A stretch of DNA of 33,474 bases from an uncultured Bacilli bacterium (GCA_944359055.1 CALVSO010000015.1:1-33474); one strand, 5' to 3'. Numbered from the stretch's first letter, positions 24,154-33,384 are shown. Notes: generated by a model not told the origin, from the letters alone. Translations and numbers: made by a program.

Positions 24154-25236
24154 TTACTTCCTATCTATTATTTTTTTTAAATTTTCATATATAATAGTTG
24201 CACTATTGTTAACTTGTAATTTTTCTAAATTATGTTTCATTTTTAATAGTTTATTTTCATCATTTATTAAATTATCAATAGTTCTAACAATTATATCTCC
24301 CTTTAAATCCTTTTCTTCAATCATAATAGCAGAGTCATTATTTACTAAATCTAAAGCATTTTTATATTGATGATTATTTGGTACATAAGGGCTTGGAATA
24401 ATTATACTAGGTATTTTTAAAGCAATTATTTCACTTAATGTACTAGCCCCTGCTCTTGTAACCATAATATCAGTTTTTTTCATTACTCTTTTCATATTTT
24501 CAATATAAGGAACTACTTTTATATTTCTAGGGAAATTTATTTTTTTTATTTTTTCATAATCATCCTTACCAGTAACAAATAATATTTCATATTCCTTATT
24601 ATTAAATAATGACATTGTTTTTATTAGAAAATCATTTACTGTTGAAGCACCTAATGATCCCATAACAAACAATACTAATTTCTTATTTTCACTTAAATTA
24701 AATTCTTTTTTATCACATGCTTTTACATTTTTAGCATCTTCACTACAAGGATTACCCGTTAAAACAGTTTTGCCTTTAGGAAAATATTCTTTACTTGATT
24801 TGAATGATATACCTATTAAATCAGCATAGTTACTTAAATATAAATTAGCTTTCCCTGGAATACTATTTTGTTCATGAATAAATGTTTTGTATCCTAATTT
24901 TTTAGCCGTTTTTATGACTGGTACAGTAACGTATCCTCCAACACCAATTACTATATCAGGATCAAAATCTTTAATTATTTTTTTGCAATCTTTATTTGCT
25001 TTCAATAAACATTTTACTGTTTTTACATTTTTTAATAAATGTTTTCTATTAAATCCATATATTTCAATTTGTTTAAAAGGAATATTATATTTAGGTATTA
25101 TATCTTTTTCCATTCTATTATGAGTACCTATATATAAAAATTCACTATTAGGTTCACTTTTCTTTATTTTATTTATGATAGCTAAAGCAGGATAAATATG
25201 TCCACCTGTTCCTCCTGCACTTACAATAACTTTCAT
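24154..25236 (-). CDS. murG: UDP-GlcNAc:lipid I N-acetylglucosaminyltransferase
   Basis: MurG converts lipid I to lipid II at the inner face of the membrane. The 360-aa GT-B protein shows the first glycine-rich loop SAGGTGGHIYPA (about residues 6-17), IGVGGYVTVPV, HEQNSIPGKAN, VMGSLGAS (third G loop), and TRAGASTLSEI with the UDP-GlcNAc-binding Glu. It is the first gene of the operon and has its own extended -10 (25256-25264 region, TGGTATAAT). The prepilin gene and its terminator separate it from mraY. Confidence 0.97.
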   Translation of the reverse strand: MKVIVSAGGTGGHIYPALAIINKIKKSEPNSEFLYIGTHNRMEKDIIPKYNIPFKQIEIYGFNRKHLLKNVKTVKCLLKANKDCKKIIKDFDPDIVIGVGGYVTVPVIKTAKKLGYKTFIHEQNSIPGKANLYLSNYADLIGISFKSSKEYFPKGKTVLTGNPCSEDAKNVKACDKKEFNLSENKKLVLFVMGSLGASTVNDFLIKTMSLFNNKEYEILFVTGKDDYEKIKKINFPRNIKVVPYIENMKRVMKKTDIMVTRAGASTLSEIIALKIPSIIIPSPYVPNNHQYKNALDLVNNDSAIMIEEKDLKGDIIVRTIDNLINDENKLLKMKHNLEKLQVNNSATIIYENLKKIIDRK

Positions 25237-25255
25237 ATTTCACTTCCTTATTTTC

Positions 25256-25264
25256 ATTATACCA
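25256..25264 (-). promoter_or_regulatory. extended -10 of the murG-ftsZ operon
   Basis: TGGTATAAT on the minus strand, 20-28 nt before the murG ATG. The -35 is weak. Confidence 0.65.
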
Positions 25265-25313
25265 TAATTATATGATTTTTAAAATATTAAAATGTTACAT
25301 TAATAGACAAAAA

Positions 25314-25331
25314 AACTGAAATAAATCAGTT
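25314..25331 (-). terminator. terminator of the prepilin-like gene
   Basis: A 6-bp stem AACTGA/TCAGTT (25314-25319 with 25326-25331) overlaps the stop codon and is followed by a T-run on the minus strand. If the gene is a retroelement target, this hairpin would sit where such systems also have one. Confidence 0.7.
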
Positions 25332-26940
25332 ATTTGACTAATACTGCACGAGTGGAATTGTAGGAATTGTCAATACCTGAAATCCATCCAAAATAAAATA
25401 TACCTGCTCCAGATTCGTAAATATAAAGACCTCCACGACCAAACCAAGAATCACTAGAATATGGAAAAGTTGTATAATCACTATACCAACCACATGAAGT
25501 ACTTTCAGATATTTTTAATATTTCTTTAGTTGCATCCCCTAATTTCCCTCGACTATATGTGGTATTTGATGTACTATATGTATAACTATCATAATATTTT
25601 GTATCTGGTACTTCACTAAATCCAGCACTACTTGAATAGAATGTGCCACTATTATTTACCATATTTCCCATTACATATTCCCAAGCTCCACCTGACATAT
25701 CATATATGCCATAAATATTTCCTGTAGTAGATTGAGCAACATTTGTTTTATAAGCATTAGATGTTCCACCACCTGTATAATAACTATCATTTGAATTAAT
25801 TGCTACTTCTGTGCAAGTTCCATTAAAACATGTTCCATATTTACTATGGGATAAATATGCTACTGCTCCCCATTCCATATTTTTCATCATATGACTATCA
25901 CCACTTATTGAATATTTTGTACTCATATTTTGTATTGATGTAAAAAATGAAGAGATATTTGTGTTCCTTAAACTACTTACATTTGGCTTTATTTCTATTT
26001 TATCTGTACTTCCACTTACTTCAAATTTTCCTACCCAAAAGCCTGTTAATTCTTGATTTCCAAATGTAAATGCTGGATGAGTGTATGTACTTTTTCCATT
26101 TATTATACCTCCATTAGTATTATCTGTACATACTTCACTGCTATCTCCACTTCCACTTACCGCGTCGATACATTTTACTGTTCCACTACTATTTGTTCCA
26201 CTTTCAAATTTTATTTGAATTTCTTGTTCATTTACGCTTTCATTATTTCCATTAAATATTGTATATGTATATCTTGGTATCCAAACATACCATAACGCTA
26301 TTTCATCTTCACTTATTGGATCTCCTACATTTTTAGTAATATTATCATTTAACACTACTGCATTGGCCCATTCTTTTGTATCATAATCATACCATTCTTC
26401 ATATATATCAGCATATTTCCAATTACTTCCATCATAATATACTGGTATCATATTATTTAATAGTTCTGGACTATTCGCCCCGCTATTATCTTTATAAGTT
26501 ACTTTCGATACTTCACATCCATCTGATTCTAAAGTCATACTTCCATTTGAACATAACACATATCTATTATTATTACTAATAACAATTAAATTAGTTAATT
26601 TTCCATTTGAATAAGTATTTGATTCTATTGTCACATTACCTAAATTTACCATTTTACTTATTTCTTCAGTTGTAAATGAAGTTTTACTTGAACAATCAAC
26701 ATCTTCACTATCTAATGTTCCCATTTGTTTTTTCATTTCTATTGATGCACAATAATTATTTATACTACTATATATCATATTTGATTCAGATAATCCTGCA
26801 CTTTTTTTTGCATCATCAATTACATCTAATATAATTGGTGTGGCGATTAAAGCTACGATTGCTAAAATAATTATTACTGCTAATAACTCAATTAACGTAA
26901 AGCCTTGATTTTTGACTTTACAATTAGTTAATTTTTTCAT
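25330..26940 (-). CDS. prepilin-like surface protein with C-type-lectin/FGE-type C-terminal domain
   Basis: This 536-aa protein starts with a type IV prepilin signal, NQGFTLIELLAVIIILAIVALIATP (cleavage after Gly13, Glu at +5), so a prepilin peptidase should process it. The middle (about 60-270) is a Ser/Asn/Thr-rich extracellular region with Cys pairs. The C-terminal part has the formylglycine-enzyme/C-type-lectin signature GIYDMSGGAWEYVMGN, then WFGRGGLYIYESGAGIFYFG and a final STRAVLV, the ending seen in diversity-generating retroelement target proteins. The last codons are rich in NNY and C-ending codons (GAC, TCC, TAC), odd for this AT-rich genome. It has its own promoter and terminator, lying between mraY and murG. 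It is probably a surface adhesin or minor pilin; no other pilus gene is in the window. Confidence 0.82.
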   Translation of the reverse strand: MKKLTNCKVKNQGFTLIELLAVIIILAIVALIATPIILDVIDDAKKSAGLSESNMIYSSINNYCASIEMKKQMGTLDSEDVDCSSKTSFTTEEISKMVNLGNVTIESNTYSNGKLTNLIVISNNNRYVLCSNGSMTLESDGCEVSKVTYKDNSGANSPELLNNMIPVYYDGSNWKYADIYEEWYDYDTKEWANAVVLNDNITKNVGDPISEDEIALWYVWIPRYTYTIFNGNNESVNEQEIQIKFESGTNSSGTVKCIDAVSGSGDSSEVCTDNTNGGIINGKSTYTHPAFTFGNQELTGFWVGKFEVSGSTDKIEIKPNVSSLRNTNISSFFTSIQNMSTKYSISGDSHMMKNMEWGAVAYLSHSKYGTCFNGTCTEVAINSNDSYYTGGGTSNAYKTNVAQSTTGNIYGIYDMSGGAWEYVMGNMVNNSGTFYSSSAGFSEVPDTKYYDSYTYSTSNTTYSRGKLGDATKEILKISESTSCGWYSDYTTFPYSSDSWFGRGGLYIYESGAGIFYFGWISGIDNSYNSTRAVLVK

Positions 26941-26964
26941 ATTTTTTCCTACTTTCTATAGTTA

Positions 26965-26993
26965 ATTATAAAATATTAAGTTGCATTAGTCAA
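26965..26993 (-). promoter_or_regulatory. promoter of the prepilin-like gene
   Basis: TTGACT (26988-26993) and TATAAT (26965-26970) lie on the minus strand, 17 nt apart. Confidence 0.8.
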
Positions 26994-27001
26994 TAAAAAA
27001 A

Positions 27002-27019
27002 ATTAGATTTTCATCTAAT
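27002..27019 (-). terminator. terminator of murE-mraY
   Basis: A 7-bp stem ATTAGAT/ATCTAAT (27002-27008 with 27013-27019), 4-nt loop, with a T-run on the minus strand immediately after the mraY stop. Confidence 0.85.
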
Positions 27020-27020
27020 C

Positions 27021-28010
27021 TTATATCCATACACCCCATAGTATTGCTATTGCTGCTAATACAATTCCGAAAAACCAAAACATTTTAACTATATCTAATT
27101 CCTGCCAACCTAATTTTTCAAAATGATGATGTAAAGGTGTCATTAAAAATATTCTTTTACCTGTAAATCTAACTGAGGCTCTTTGAATAATACATACTAA
27201 AGTTTCAACTACAAATACACCAGCCACAACTATTAATGTTAATTCATGACTTGATACAATTGATACAGCAGCTAGTGTACCACCTAATGCTAAAGATCCA
27301 GTATCACCCATAAAGACTTTAGCAGGATATGTATTAAAGAAACAGAATGCTATTAATGCTCCTACTAATATGAAACAAAATACACCAATATCTTCACTAC
27401 CTTCAATACCTAAAGACGCCCAAGCTATCATACCAAAAGCTAAAAATGCAATCGCTGATAAACCTCCAGCTAACCCATCTAAGCCATCTGTTAAATTAAC
27501 AGCATTAGTAGTTGCTACTAACATTAATAATATAAGTAACCAATAAAACCAACCTAATGGAATAGTCAAATTAAATGTATATATTTCTAATACTGGTTCC
27601 CTACCACCTGCTCTAAACAAAATAAAGAATACAACAGCTATTAAAATTTGACCTATTAGTTTTTGTAATTCTGTTAAACCAAAATTATTATGTCTTCTAA
27701 TAATTAAATAATCATCAATAAATCCTAATAAACCATAAGCTAAGAAAACAAATAAAACAATTCCTAAATTGTAAGTCATCTCTAATTTATTAGTTAAAAG
27801 TAATATAATAACTGATAACACAGTTGGAATTATAAATATTAAACCTCCCATAGTAGGAGTTCCTTCTTTATCTTTATGTTTAGATAAAAATATGCTTACA
27901 GTTTGTTTGATATTCATTTTTCTTAACAATGGTATTAAAATTACTCCAAATACAATTGATAATATAAACCCTATCATGAATGCTAGTACAGCTTTTGCTA
28001 AAATTAACAC
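27021..28010 (-). CDS. mraY: phospho-MurNAc-pentapeptide transferase
   Basis: MraY moves phospho-MurNAc-pentapeptide onto undecaprenyl phosphate to form lipid I. This 329-aa protein has ten hydrophobic segments. Signatures are KEGTPTMGGLIF, LLGFIDDYLII (Asp pair), TTNAVNLTDGLDGLAGGLSA, NTYPAKVFMGDTGSLALGG and MTPLHHHFEKLGW. The start is GTG at 28010 with GGAG 8 nt upstream. It is 14 nt downstream of murE and terminated at 27002-27019. Confidence 0.98.
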   Translation of the reverse strand: MLILAKAVLAFMIGFILSIVFGVILIPLLRKMNIKQTVSIFLSKHKDKEGTPTMGGLIFIIPTVLSVIILLLTNKLEMTYNLGIVLFVFLAYGLLGFIDDYLIIRRHNNFGLTELQKLIGQILIAVVFFILFRAGGREPVLEIYTFNLTIPLGWFYWLLILLMLVATTNAVNLTDGLDGLAGGLSAIAFLAFGMIAWASLGIEGSEDIGVFCFILVGALIAFCFFNTYPAKVFMGDTGSLALGGTLAAVSIVSSHELTLIVVAGVFVVETLVCIIQRASVRFTGKRIFLMTPLHHHFEKLGWQELDIVKMFWFFGIVLAAIAILWGVWI

Positions 28011-28024
28011 ATAATCATCTCCAC

Positions 28025-29329
28025 TTATATATTTTTTAGTACAATTTCCTTATCATCAAAATGATGTTTTACTCCATTTATAATTTGATAATTTTCATGC
28101 CCTTTTCCAAGTACTAATAGTATATCATTTTTTTCTAACATTTGTATACCCTTTATTATTGCTTTTTCACGATTTAAGATAATTTCATAATTAAATTTGT
28201 CAAGATTATGTAACATGTTACTAATAATATTATTAGGATTTTCATACCTTGGATTATCATTTGTAAAAATGACATAATCACTATTATCACAGGCAATTTT
28301 ACTCATAATTGGTCTTTTAAAACTATCTCTATCCCCTCCGCAACCAATTACAGTTATTATTCTATTAAAATCTAATTCTTTAACTGAATCTAATATTTTA
28401 TTAACTGCATCTGGTGTATGTGCATAATCTATTACAATCATATTATTATTATAATTTACAATATCCATTCTACCTGGAGGACATGTTAAGTCTTCTATTA
28501 CTTTAGTATCTAATTTTAATTCAGTTAATAAAGCAATTACAACTAATAAATTATATATATTATGTTTCCCGATTAATTTAGTTTTATAAGTAATATTATT
28601 AACTTTAAAAGTTCTTTTTGTTAAATCTATATCACTTAATTTATAATCACCATTTAATCCATATGTTATTGTATTATCTCTAATAAAATAATCTTTATAT
28701 TTATCATCACTATTAACTAATGTTTTAATTGTTACTTTATCAAATAATTTTTGTTTAGCTTTTATATAATTTTCTAAAGTTTTATGATAATCTAAATGAT
28801 CTTGTGTTAAGTTAGAAAATATACCATATTGAAATTGTAATCCATCCAATCTATGCATATCTAAAGCGTGACTACTACATTCCATTACTACATACTCATA
28901 ATTTTTATCTACACATTCTAATAATAGTTCATATATTTCTAATATATCAGGAGTTGTATTATTTAATACTTTAATTTTTTTATTTAAATAAAAGCCAATA
29001 GTTCCTATATAAGCACATTTTATACCTAATTTATTTAAAGCTTGGTATATCAAAAAACAAGTTGTTGTTTTGCCATTAGTTCCTGTCATACCAATTAATT
29101 TTAATTTTTTAATTTTATCATAATAGTTATCATATAAATAATTTACTAAATATTCATGTGTATCTTTTACTTTTATTGTTTCAGCTTCGTAATCACCATC
29201 TTCCACCACTACTTTACTAGCCCCATTTTTTATAGCAGCTAAAACATATTCATGACCATCATGAAATTTTTTTAAAGCAACAAATATGTCGCCTTTATTT
29301 ACTTTTCTTGAATCATCTTTAATGTTCAT
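28025..29329 (-). CDS. murE: UDP-MurNAc-tripeptide synthetase (MurE)
   Basis: MurE adds the third stem-peptide residue to UDP-MurNAc-L-Ala-D-Glu. This 434-aa protein shows the ATP loop GMTGTNGKTTT, ECSSHALDMHR, NLTQDHLDYH, the carbamylated-Lys region YIKAKQKLFD, VIDYAHTPDAV, GCGGDRDSFKRPIM and the specificity box DNPRYENP. The DNPRxExP form is the one known from meso-diaminopimelate-adding enzymes, so the wall is probably DAP-type (inference). It starts the murE-mraY operon, with the SD GGTGATTTAA, and is divergent from the amidase gene. Confidence 0.95.
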   Translation of the reverse strand: MNIKDDSRKVNKGDIFVALKKFHDGHEYVLAAIKNGASKVVVEDGDYEAETIKVKDTHEYLVNYLYDNYYDKIKKLKLIGMTGTNGKTTTCFLIYQALNKLGIKCAYIGTIGFYLNKKIKVLNNTTPDILEIYELLLECVDKNYEYVVMECSSHALDMHRLDGLQFQYGIFSNLTQDHLDYHKTLENYIKAKQKLFDKVTIKTLVNSDDKYKDYFIRDNTITYGLNGDYKLSDIDLTKRTFKVNNITYKTKLIGKHNIYNLLVVIALLTELKLDTKVIEDLTCPPGRMDIVNYNNNMIVIDYAHTPDAVNKILDSVKELDFNRIITVIGCGGDRDSFKRPIMSKIACDNSDYVIFTNDNPRYENPNNIISNMLHNLDKFNYEIILNREKAIIKGIQMLEKNDILLVLGKGHENYQIINGVKHHFDDKEIVLKNI

Positions 29330-29396
29330 TTAAATCACCTATTTTATTCTATTCAATTAAAGGAAAAATGTGGTAAAATATAGATGGTGAATGTAA

Positions 29397-31118
29397 ATGA
29401 AAAAGATTTTATTACTTTTATTATTAATTCCATTTAAAATTAATGCATTAGAACAAGCAATAGTCGACATTAATGAATTAAATATATATGAAATACAAGA
29501 ATATGTTGATCAAGGTTATTTAACTTATGAAAAAATAGTTAAATTATATTTAGATAGAATCAATGAATATAATGAACAATATAATGCTTTAATCACAATT
29601 AATGAAAATGCTATAGAAGAAGCTAAAAAATTAGATATAGAATATCAAGAAAAAGGAAGAAGAAGTTTAATATTTGGATTACCTGTTATCGTTAAAGATA
29701 ATATTGATGTTAAAGGACTTCCAACAACTAATGGTACTAAAGCTTTATTAGATTCTTATCCTTATGAAAATAGTTATGCTGTCCAAAAATTAATTGATAA
29801 TGGCGCAATTATAATCGGTAAAGCTAATATGGATGAATTTGCTTTCAACGCATCATATACTCATAGTAGTTTTGGTTATACTTATAATGCATTTAATACA
29901 AATTATTCATCATATGGATCATCAGGAGGAAGCGCTGTTTCAGTAGCAGCTAATTTAGCTGTCTATGCTCTAGGTACTGATACCGGTAGTTCAATTAGAG
30001 TTCCTAGTAGTGCTAATGGTGTTGTAGGCTTAAGACCATCATTTGATTTAATAAATACTAGTGGTGTAATTAAATTTGAAGAAACAAGAGATGTTGTTGG
30101 TGTTATAACTAAATATGCAAGTGATAACGCTATAGTATTAGATATTTTAGATGATAAAGATATTAAATATGAAGATTATTTAAATAAAGATTTAAAAAGT
30201 ATTAAAATTGCTGTCGTATCTGGATTTATGAATTCAAATACTAATAGTACTAGTATTACTTATGGTAAAACTGATCAATTTATTTATGATATGATGAATG
30301 AGGCAATTGATAAATTAAAAGAATTAGGAGCTGAAATAACTTATATAGATAGCTTTTCATTAACTTATAAATTTGATGCTACAACAATGTGTTATAACTT
30401 TAATGAATATTTAAAAGGAACATCGAGTAAAATAAAAAGTTTAGATGATTTAATTAAAAATGGTGGTTATACTCAGTATATTGAAGGATATAATGGATAT
30501 TATTGTAATAATGATTATAAACTAACTGATAGTTATAAAAATTATATAAGTATTCGTAATAATAATATTGAAATTGCAAATAATAGATTTGAAAATTATG
30601 ACGCTATTATCTACCCCACTTTAAAAAGAAAAATATTTACTAACGAAGAAGCTAAATATAGTCAAATATATACAGCTAGTTCTAGTACAGCTCCTTTAAT
30701 CGGTTATCCTGCTATCAGTGTTCCAATGGGATATTACAATGATTTACCATATGGATTAGAAATAATGAGTCAAAATGAAACAACTTTATACCAAATAGCT
30801 AGTGCTTATGAAAATGCAACTAATTATTACAAAACACCTGATATTGCCCCATCTTTATATGAAATACCAGATGAAGTAAATAACTTAATTGATGTTTATA
30901 ATAAATATAAAGATAATAAAAATTATGATAATATTAATAATAAAGTTAAAAATTATTTTATTAACTTTGATGGAAATGTAGAAAACATAAATAATTTAAT
31001 TAATGAATATGAAAATTTTATAGTAGAAGAAGAAAAAACAAATACAAATAATAATTATGTAATTATTTTTCTTGTAGGAGTATGTGCTATAATAATAATT
31101 AAGAAGGTGAAAAAATGA
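29397..31118 (+). CDS. exported, membrane-anchored amidase-signature hydrolase
   Basis: This 573-aa protein has the amidase (GatA/AS family) catalytic triad: K100 (VIVKDNIDVKG), cis-Ser S175 (GSSGGSA) and nucleophile S199 (TDTGSSIRVPSSANG), with the usual 75- and 24-residue spacings. It begins with a signal peptide (KKILLLLLLIPFKINA) and ends in a membrane helix (YVIIFLVGVCAIIII) followed by KKVKK, so it works outside the cell tethered at the C-terminus. It is therefore not the Glu-tRNA amidotransferase subunit. Its stop overlaps the next gene's ATG (ATGA), coupling it to a Mur ligase paralogue, which suggests an envelope or peptide-amide substrate (inference). Confidence 0.88.
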   Translation: MKKILLLLLLIPFKINALEQAIVDINELNIYEIQEYVDQGYLTYEKIVKLYLDRINEYNEQYNALITINENAIEEAKKLDIEYQEKGRRSLIFGLPVIVKDNIDVKGLPTTNGTKALLDSYPYENSYAVQKLIDNGAIIIGKANMDEFAFNASYTHSSFGYTYNAFNTNYSSYGSSGGSAVSVAANLAVYALGTDTGSSIRVPSSANGVVGLRPSFDLINTSGVIKFEETRDVVGVITKYASDNAIVLDILDDKDIKYEDYLNKDLKSIKIAVVSGFMNSNTNSTSITYGKTDQFIYDMMNEAIDKLKELGAEITYIDSFSLTYKFDATTMCYNFNEYLKGTSSKIKSLDDLIKNGGYTQYIEGYNGYYCNNDYKLTDSYKNYISIRNNNIEIANNRFENYDAIIYPTLKRKIFTNEEAKYSQIYTASSSTAPLIGYPAISVPMGYYNDLPYGLEIMSQNETTLYQIASAYENATNYYKTPDIAPSLYEIPDEVNNLIDVYNKYKDNKNYDNINNKVKNYFINFDGNVENINNLINEYENFIVEEEKTNTNNNYVIIFLVGVCAIIIIKKVKK

Positions 31119-32521
31119 AATTAAAAGAATTAATAAATTGTGATTATGATATAGATATAACTGGTATTAAAACAAGTTCAGTAAATATTAAAAAAGGCGA
31201 TTTATTTATTTGTACTGATACTAAAACAATGGATAGACACCTATTTATTGATGATGCCATTAATAAAGGTGCTAGTGCAGTTATTGTTAAAAAAGATGTT
31301 GGAAATAAACAAGTTCCTATTATTAAAGTTGATAATCCAAATGAAACTTATGTTGAAATAATAAATAAATTTTATGATTACCCTACTAAAAAATTAAATA
31401 TGATAGGAATAACCGGCACTGATGGTAAAACAACTGTTGCGACAATTATTTATGAACTATTATCTAATTGTGCTTATATAGGAACAAATGGAATTAACTA
31501 TAATAATTATAAAGAAAAAACACTTAATACGACCCCAGGCTTAGACAAAACAATACCATTATTTTATGATATGGTTAAAAATGGTATTAAAAATGTTAGT
31601 ATGGAAGTATCTAGTGAAGCAATACATTATAATAGAATTGATGGAATTGAATTTAATTGTAGTATTATTACTAATATTACTAAAGAACATTTAAATACTC
31701 ACAAAACTTTAAAAAATTATATTAACTGTAAATGTAAATTATTTGATAATACGATAGGTCCTTGTATTTTAAATAAAGATGATGAACATTTTAATGAGGT
31801 AGCTAAACACTGTGAAAAAATATATACTTATGGTAAAGATAGTGAAAATGATTTATATTTTAAAGATGTTAAACTAGATATTGACAAAACAACATTTACA
31901 ATTGTTTATCAAAATAAAGAATATAAAATAGTAAGTCCTTTAATAGCTATGTTTAATGTTTACAATTTATGTGCTGCCCTACTTGCTTTAGTTAGTTTAG
32001 GTTGTGATTTAAATGAATTAATAACTAAAGTTAAAAACATTAAAATAAGTGGCCGATTAGAAAGTATTGATATGGGACAAAATTTCAAAGTTATTGTTGA
32101 TTATGCTCATACTCCAAACGGTATAAGTAAATTATTAGAATTTATTAATAGTTTAGTATTTAATAAATTAATTGTTGTTTTTTCTGAGCCAGGAGAAAGA
32201 GATAGATCTAAAAGACCTAGTAAAGGATATAACGTTATAACTAATTGTGATTATGCGATTGTAACTAGTCAAGATCCAAGAGGAGAAGACCCAATGGATA
32301 TAGCTAATGATTTAGTTAGTGAAGTTAAAAATTATAAAAATTATGAAATTATTTTAGATAGAAGTGAAGCAATAAAAAAAGCAATTAATATTGCACGTAA
32401 AGATGATATAGTTTTAATTATTGGTAAAGGTAGCGAAAACTATCAAATATTAAAAGATAAAATAATTGAATTTTGTGATATTGATGAAGTTAAAAAGCAC
32501 TTAAAAACTCTACTTAAATAG
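31115..32521 (+). CDS. MurE-like Mur ligase paralogue
   Basis: This 468-aa protein has the full Mur ligase plan: GITGTDGKTTVA (ATP loop), MEVSSEAIHYNR, NITKEHLNTHKTLKNYI with the carbamylated-Lys position in CKCKLFD, DYAHTPNG, and the C-terminal domain with IIGKGSENYQ. It is a real MurE relative but differs from the murE at 28025 in two diagnostic boxes: SEPGERDRSKRP in place of GCGGDRDSFKRP, and SQDPRGEDP in place of NDNPRYENP. It may add a different residue or act in recycling or another amide-ligation pathway. It is coupled by ATGA to the exported amidase and terminated at 32503-32528. Confidence 0.85.
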   Translation: MKLKELINCDYDIDITGIKTSSVNIKKGDLFICTDTKTMDRHLFIDDAINKGASAVIVKKDVGNKQVPIIKVDNPNETYVEIINKFYDYPTKKLNMIGITGTDGKTTVATIIYELLSNCAYIGTNGINYNNYKEKTLNTTPGLDKTIPLFYDMVKNGIKNVSMEVSSEAIHYNRIDGIEFNCSIITNITKEHLNTHKTLKNYINCKCKLFDNTIGPCILNKDDEHFNEVAKHCEKIYTYGKDSENDLYFKDVKLDIDKTTFTIVYQNKEYKIVSPLIAMFNVYNLCAALLALVSLGCDLNELITKVKNIKISGRLESIDMGQNFKVIVDYAHTPNGISKLLEFINSLVFNKLIVVFSEPGERDRSKRPSKGYNVITNCDYAIVTSQDPRGEDPMDIANDLVSEVKNYKNYEIILDRSEAIKKAINIARKDDIVLIIGKGSENYQILKDKIIEFCDIDEVKKHLKTLLK

Positions 32522-32528
32522 AGTTTTT
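32503..32528. terminator. bidirectional terminator between the Mur ligase paralogue and fic
   Basis: A 10-bp stem AAAAACTCTA/TAGAGTTTTT (32503-32512 with 32519-32528) with a 6-nt loop has T-runs on both sides and covers both stop regions. Confidence 0.9.
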
Positions 32529-33330
32529 ATTTTTTTACTAAATTTTTTGGTTGATCTGGTTTTAATTCTTCAGAAATATCTAAATCATAAATTGAATCAC
32601 ATATCTTATAATAATAAAATTGATTTAACGAAGTATAATCTTTTTTCTTCATTGCTTTCATTAAAGCATCTTTATATTCAGTTCTTTCTTTTGTTTTAAC
32701 ATAAACTGGTGGTAAATTATATTGTTTAAACATTAAATTTAATAATGCTCTAAATGTACGTTTATTACCATCAGTAAATGGTTGAGCTTTAATTAATTCG
32801 GTAGTAATATAAATACACGAATTAATATAATCAAAAATTGAAACAGAATTTTTAAAGTCAACTTCAGGTAATGTTTTACCTATGAATGATTGAAAATATC
32901 TTTTTGCTTCATCTGCTGATGGTACTTCAATTATTTCATTATTTAAAATGACACTATCATTTCTTAATTGACCACCAAATTCAGGATGTGGACATTCTGA
33001 ATATAAAAGCATATGTATTTTCATTGCTTCAACAAATATATCAAATTTTTGCTTACTAAAATCATAATCTCTTATATAATCATATACCTTAGATAAGCCT
33101 TTTCTTTCTTCTTCTGTAATTGTTTCATCAATTCGACTTTCATTATATAAATAATTTCTTTTAAAATTATGATAAATAGTATTAAATTGTGGAGCACTAT
33201 TAGATTGATAATACATAGATATTATTTGTTCAGGAATTAAACTATCTTTTTGATATAAACGATGTTCACTTTTTCTTTTTAAATATCCTTCAAATATTAA
33301 AACTATTAAATCACGTAAACTATTTTCCAT
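32527..33330 (-). CDS. Fic-domain protein with Gln replacing the motif His
   Basis: This 267-aa protein has a Fic fold: the flap-like segment FGGQLRNDSVILNN and the core motif at residues 183-191, QPFTDGNKR, where the canonical sequence is HPFxxGNGR/K. The catalytic His is replaced by Gln (codon CAA, plus-strand TTG near 32772-32785). The anion-binding loop is otherwise intact. S65-R-I-D-E69 may be a degenerate form of the inhibitory SxxxE helix. Classical AMP transfer needs the His, so it may be a pseudoenzyme or do different chemistry. It is a single gene with a strong promoter (33356-33384) and an AAGGGGGAA SD. Confidence 0.85.
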   Translation of the reverse strand: MENSLRDLIVLIFEGYLKRKSEHRLYQKDSLIPEQIISMYYQSNSAPQFNTIYHNFKRNYLYNESRIDETITEEERKGLSKVYDYIRDYDFSKQKFDIFVEAMKIHMLLYSECPHPEFGGQLRNDSVILNNEIIEVPSADEAKRYFQSFIGKTLPEVDFKNSVSIFDYINSCIYITTELIKAQPFTDGNKRTFRALLNLMFKQYNLPPVYVKTKERTEYKDALMKAMKKKDYTSLNQFYYYKICDSIYDLDISEELKPDQPKNLVKK

Positions 33331-33355
33331 AAAGGTTCCCCCTTTTTGAGTGATT

Positions 33356-33384
33356 ATTATAATATTATTTTTTTAAATTGTCAA
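33356..33384 (-). promoter_or_regulatory. fic promoter
   Basis: TTGACA (33379-33384) and TATAAT (33356-33361) lie on the minus strand, 17 nt apart. Confidence 0.85.

Noticed and set aside
26053..26579. two plus-strand reading frames of 67-80 aa
   Set aside because: They are antisense to the prepilin-like gene, with odd composition and no SD.
25330..26940. complete diversity-generating retroelement in the window
   Set aside because: No reverse transcriptase, accessory gene or template repeat was found; only a target-like gene is present.
29397..31118. GatA subunit of Glu-tRNA(Gln) amidotransferase
   Set aside because: A signal peptide and C-terminal membrane anchor put it outside the cytoplasm, and no gatB/gatC are nearby.
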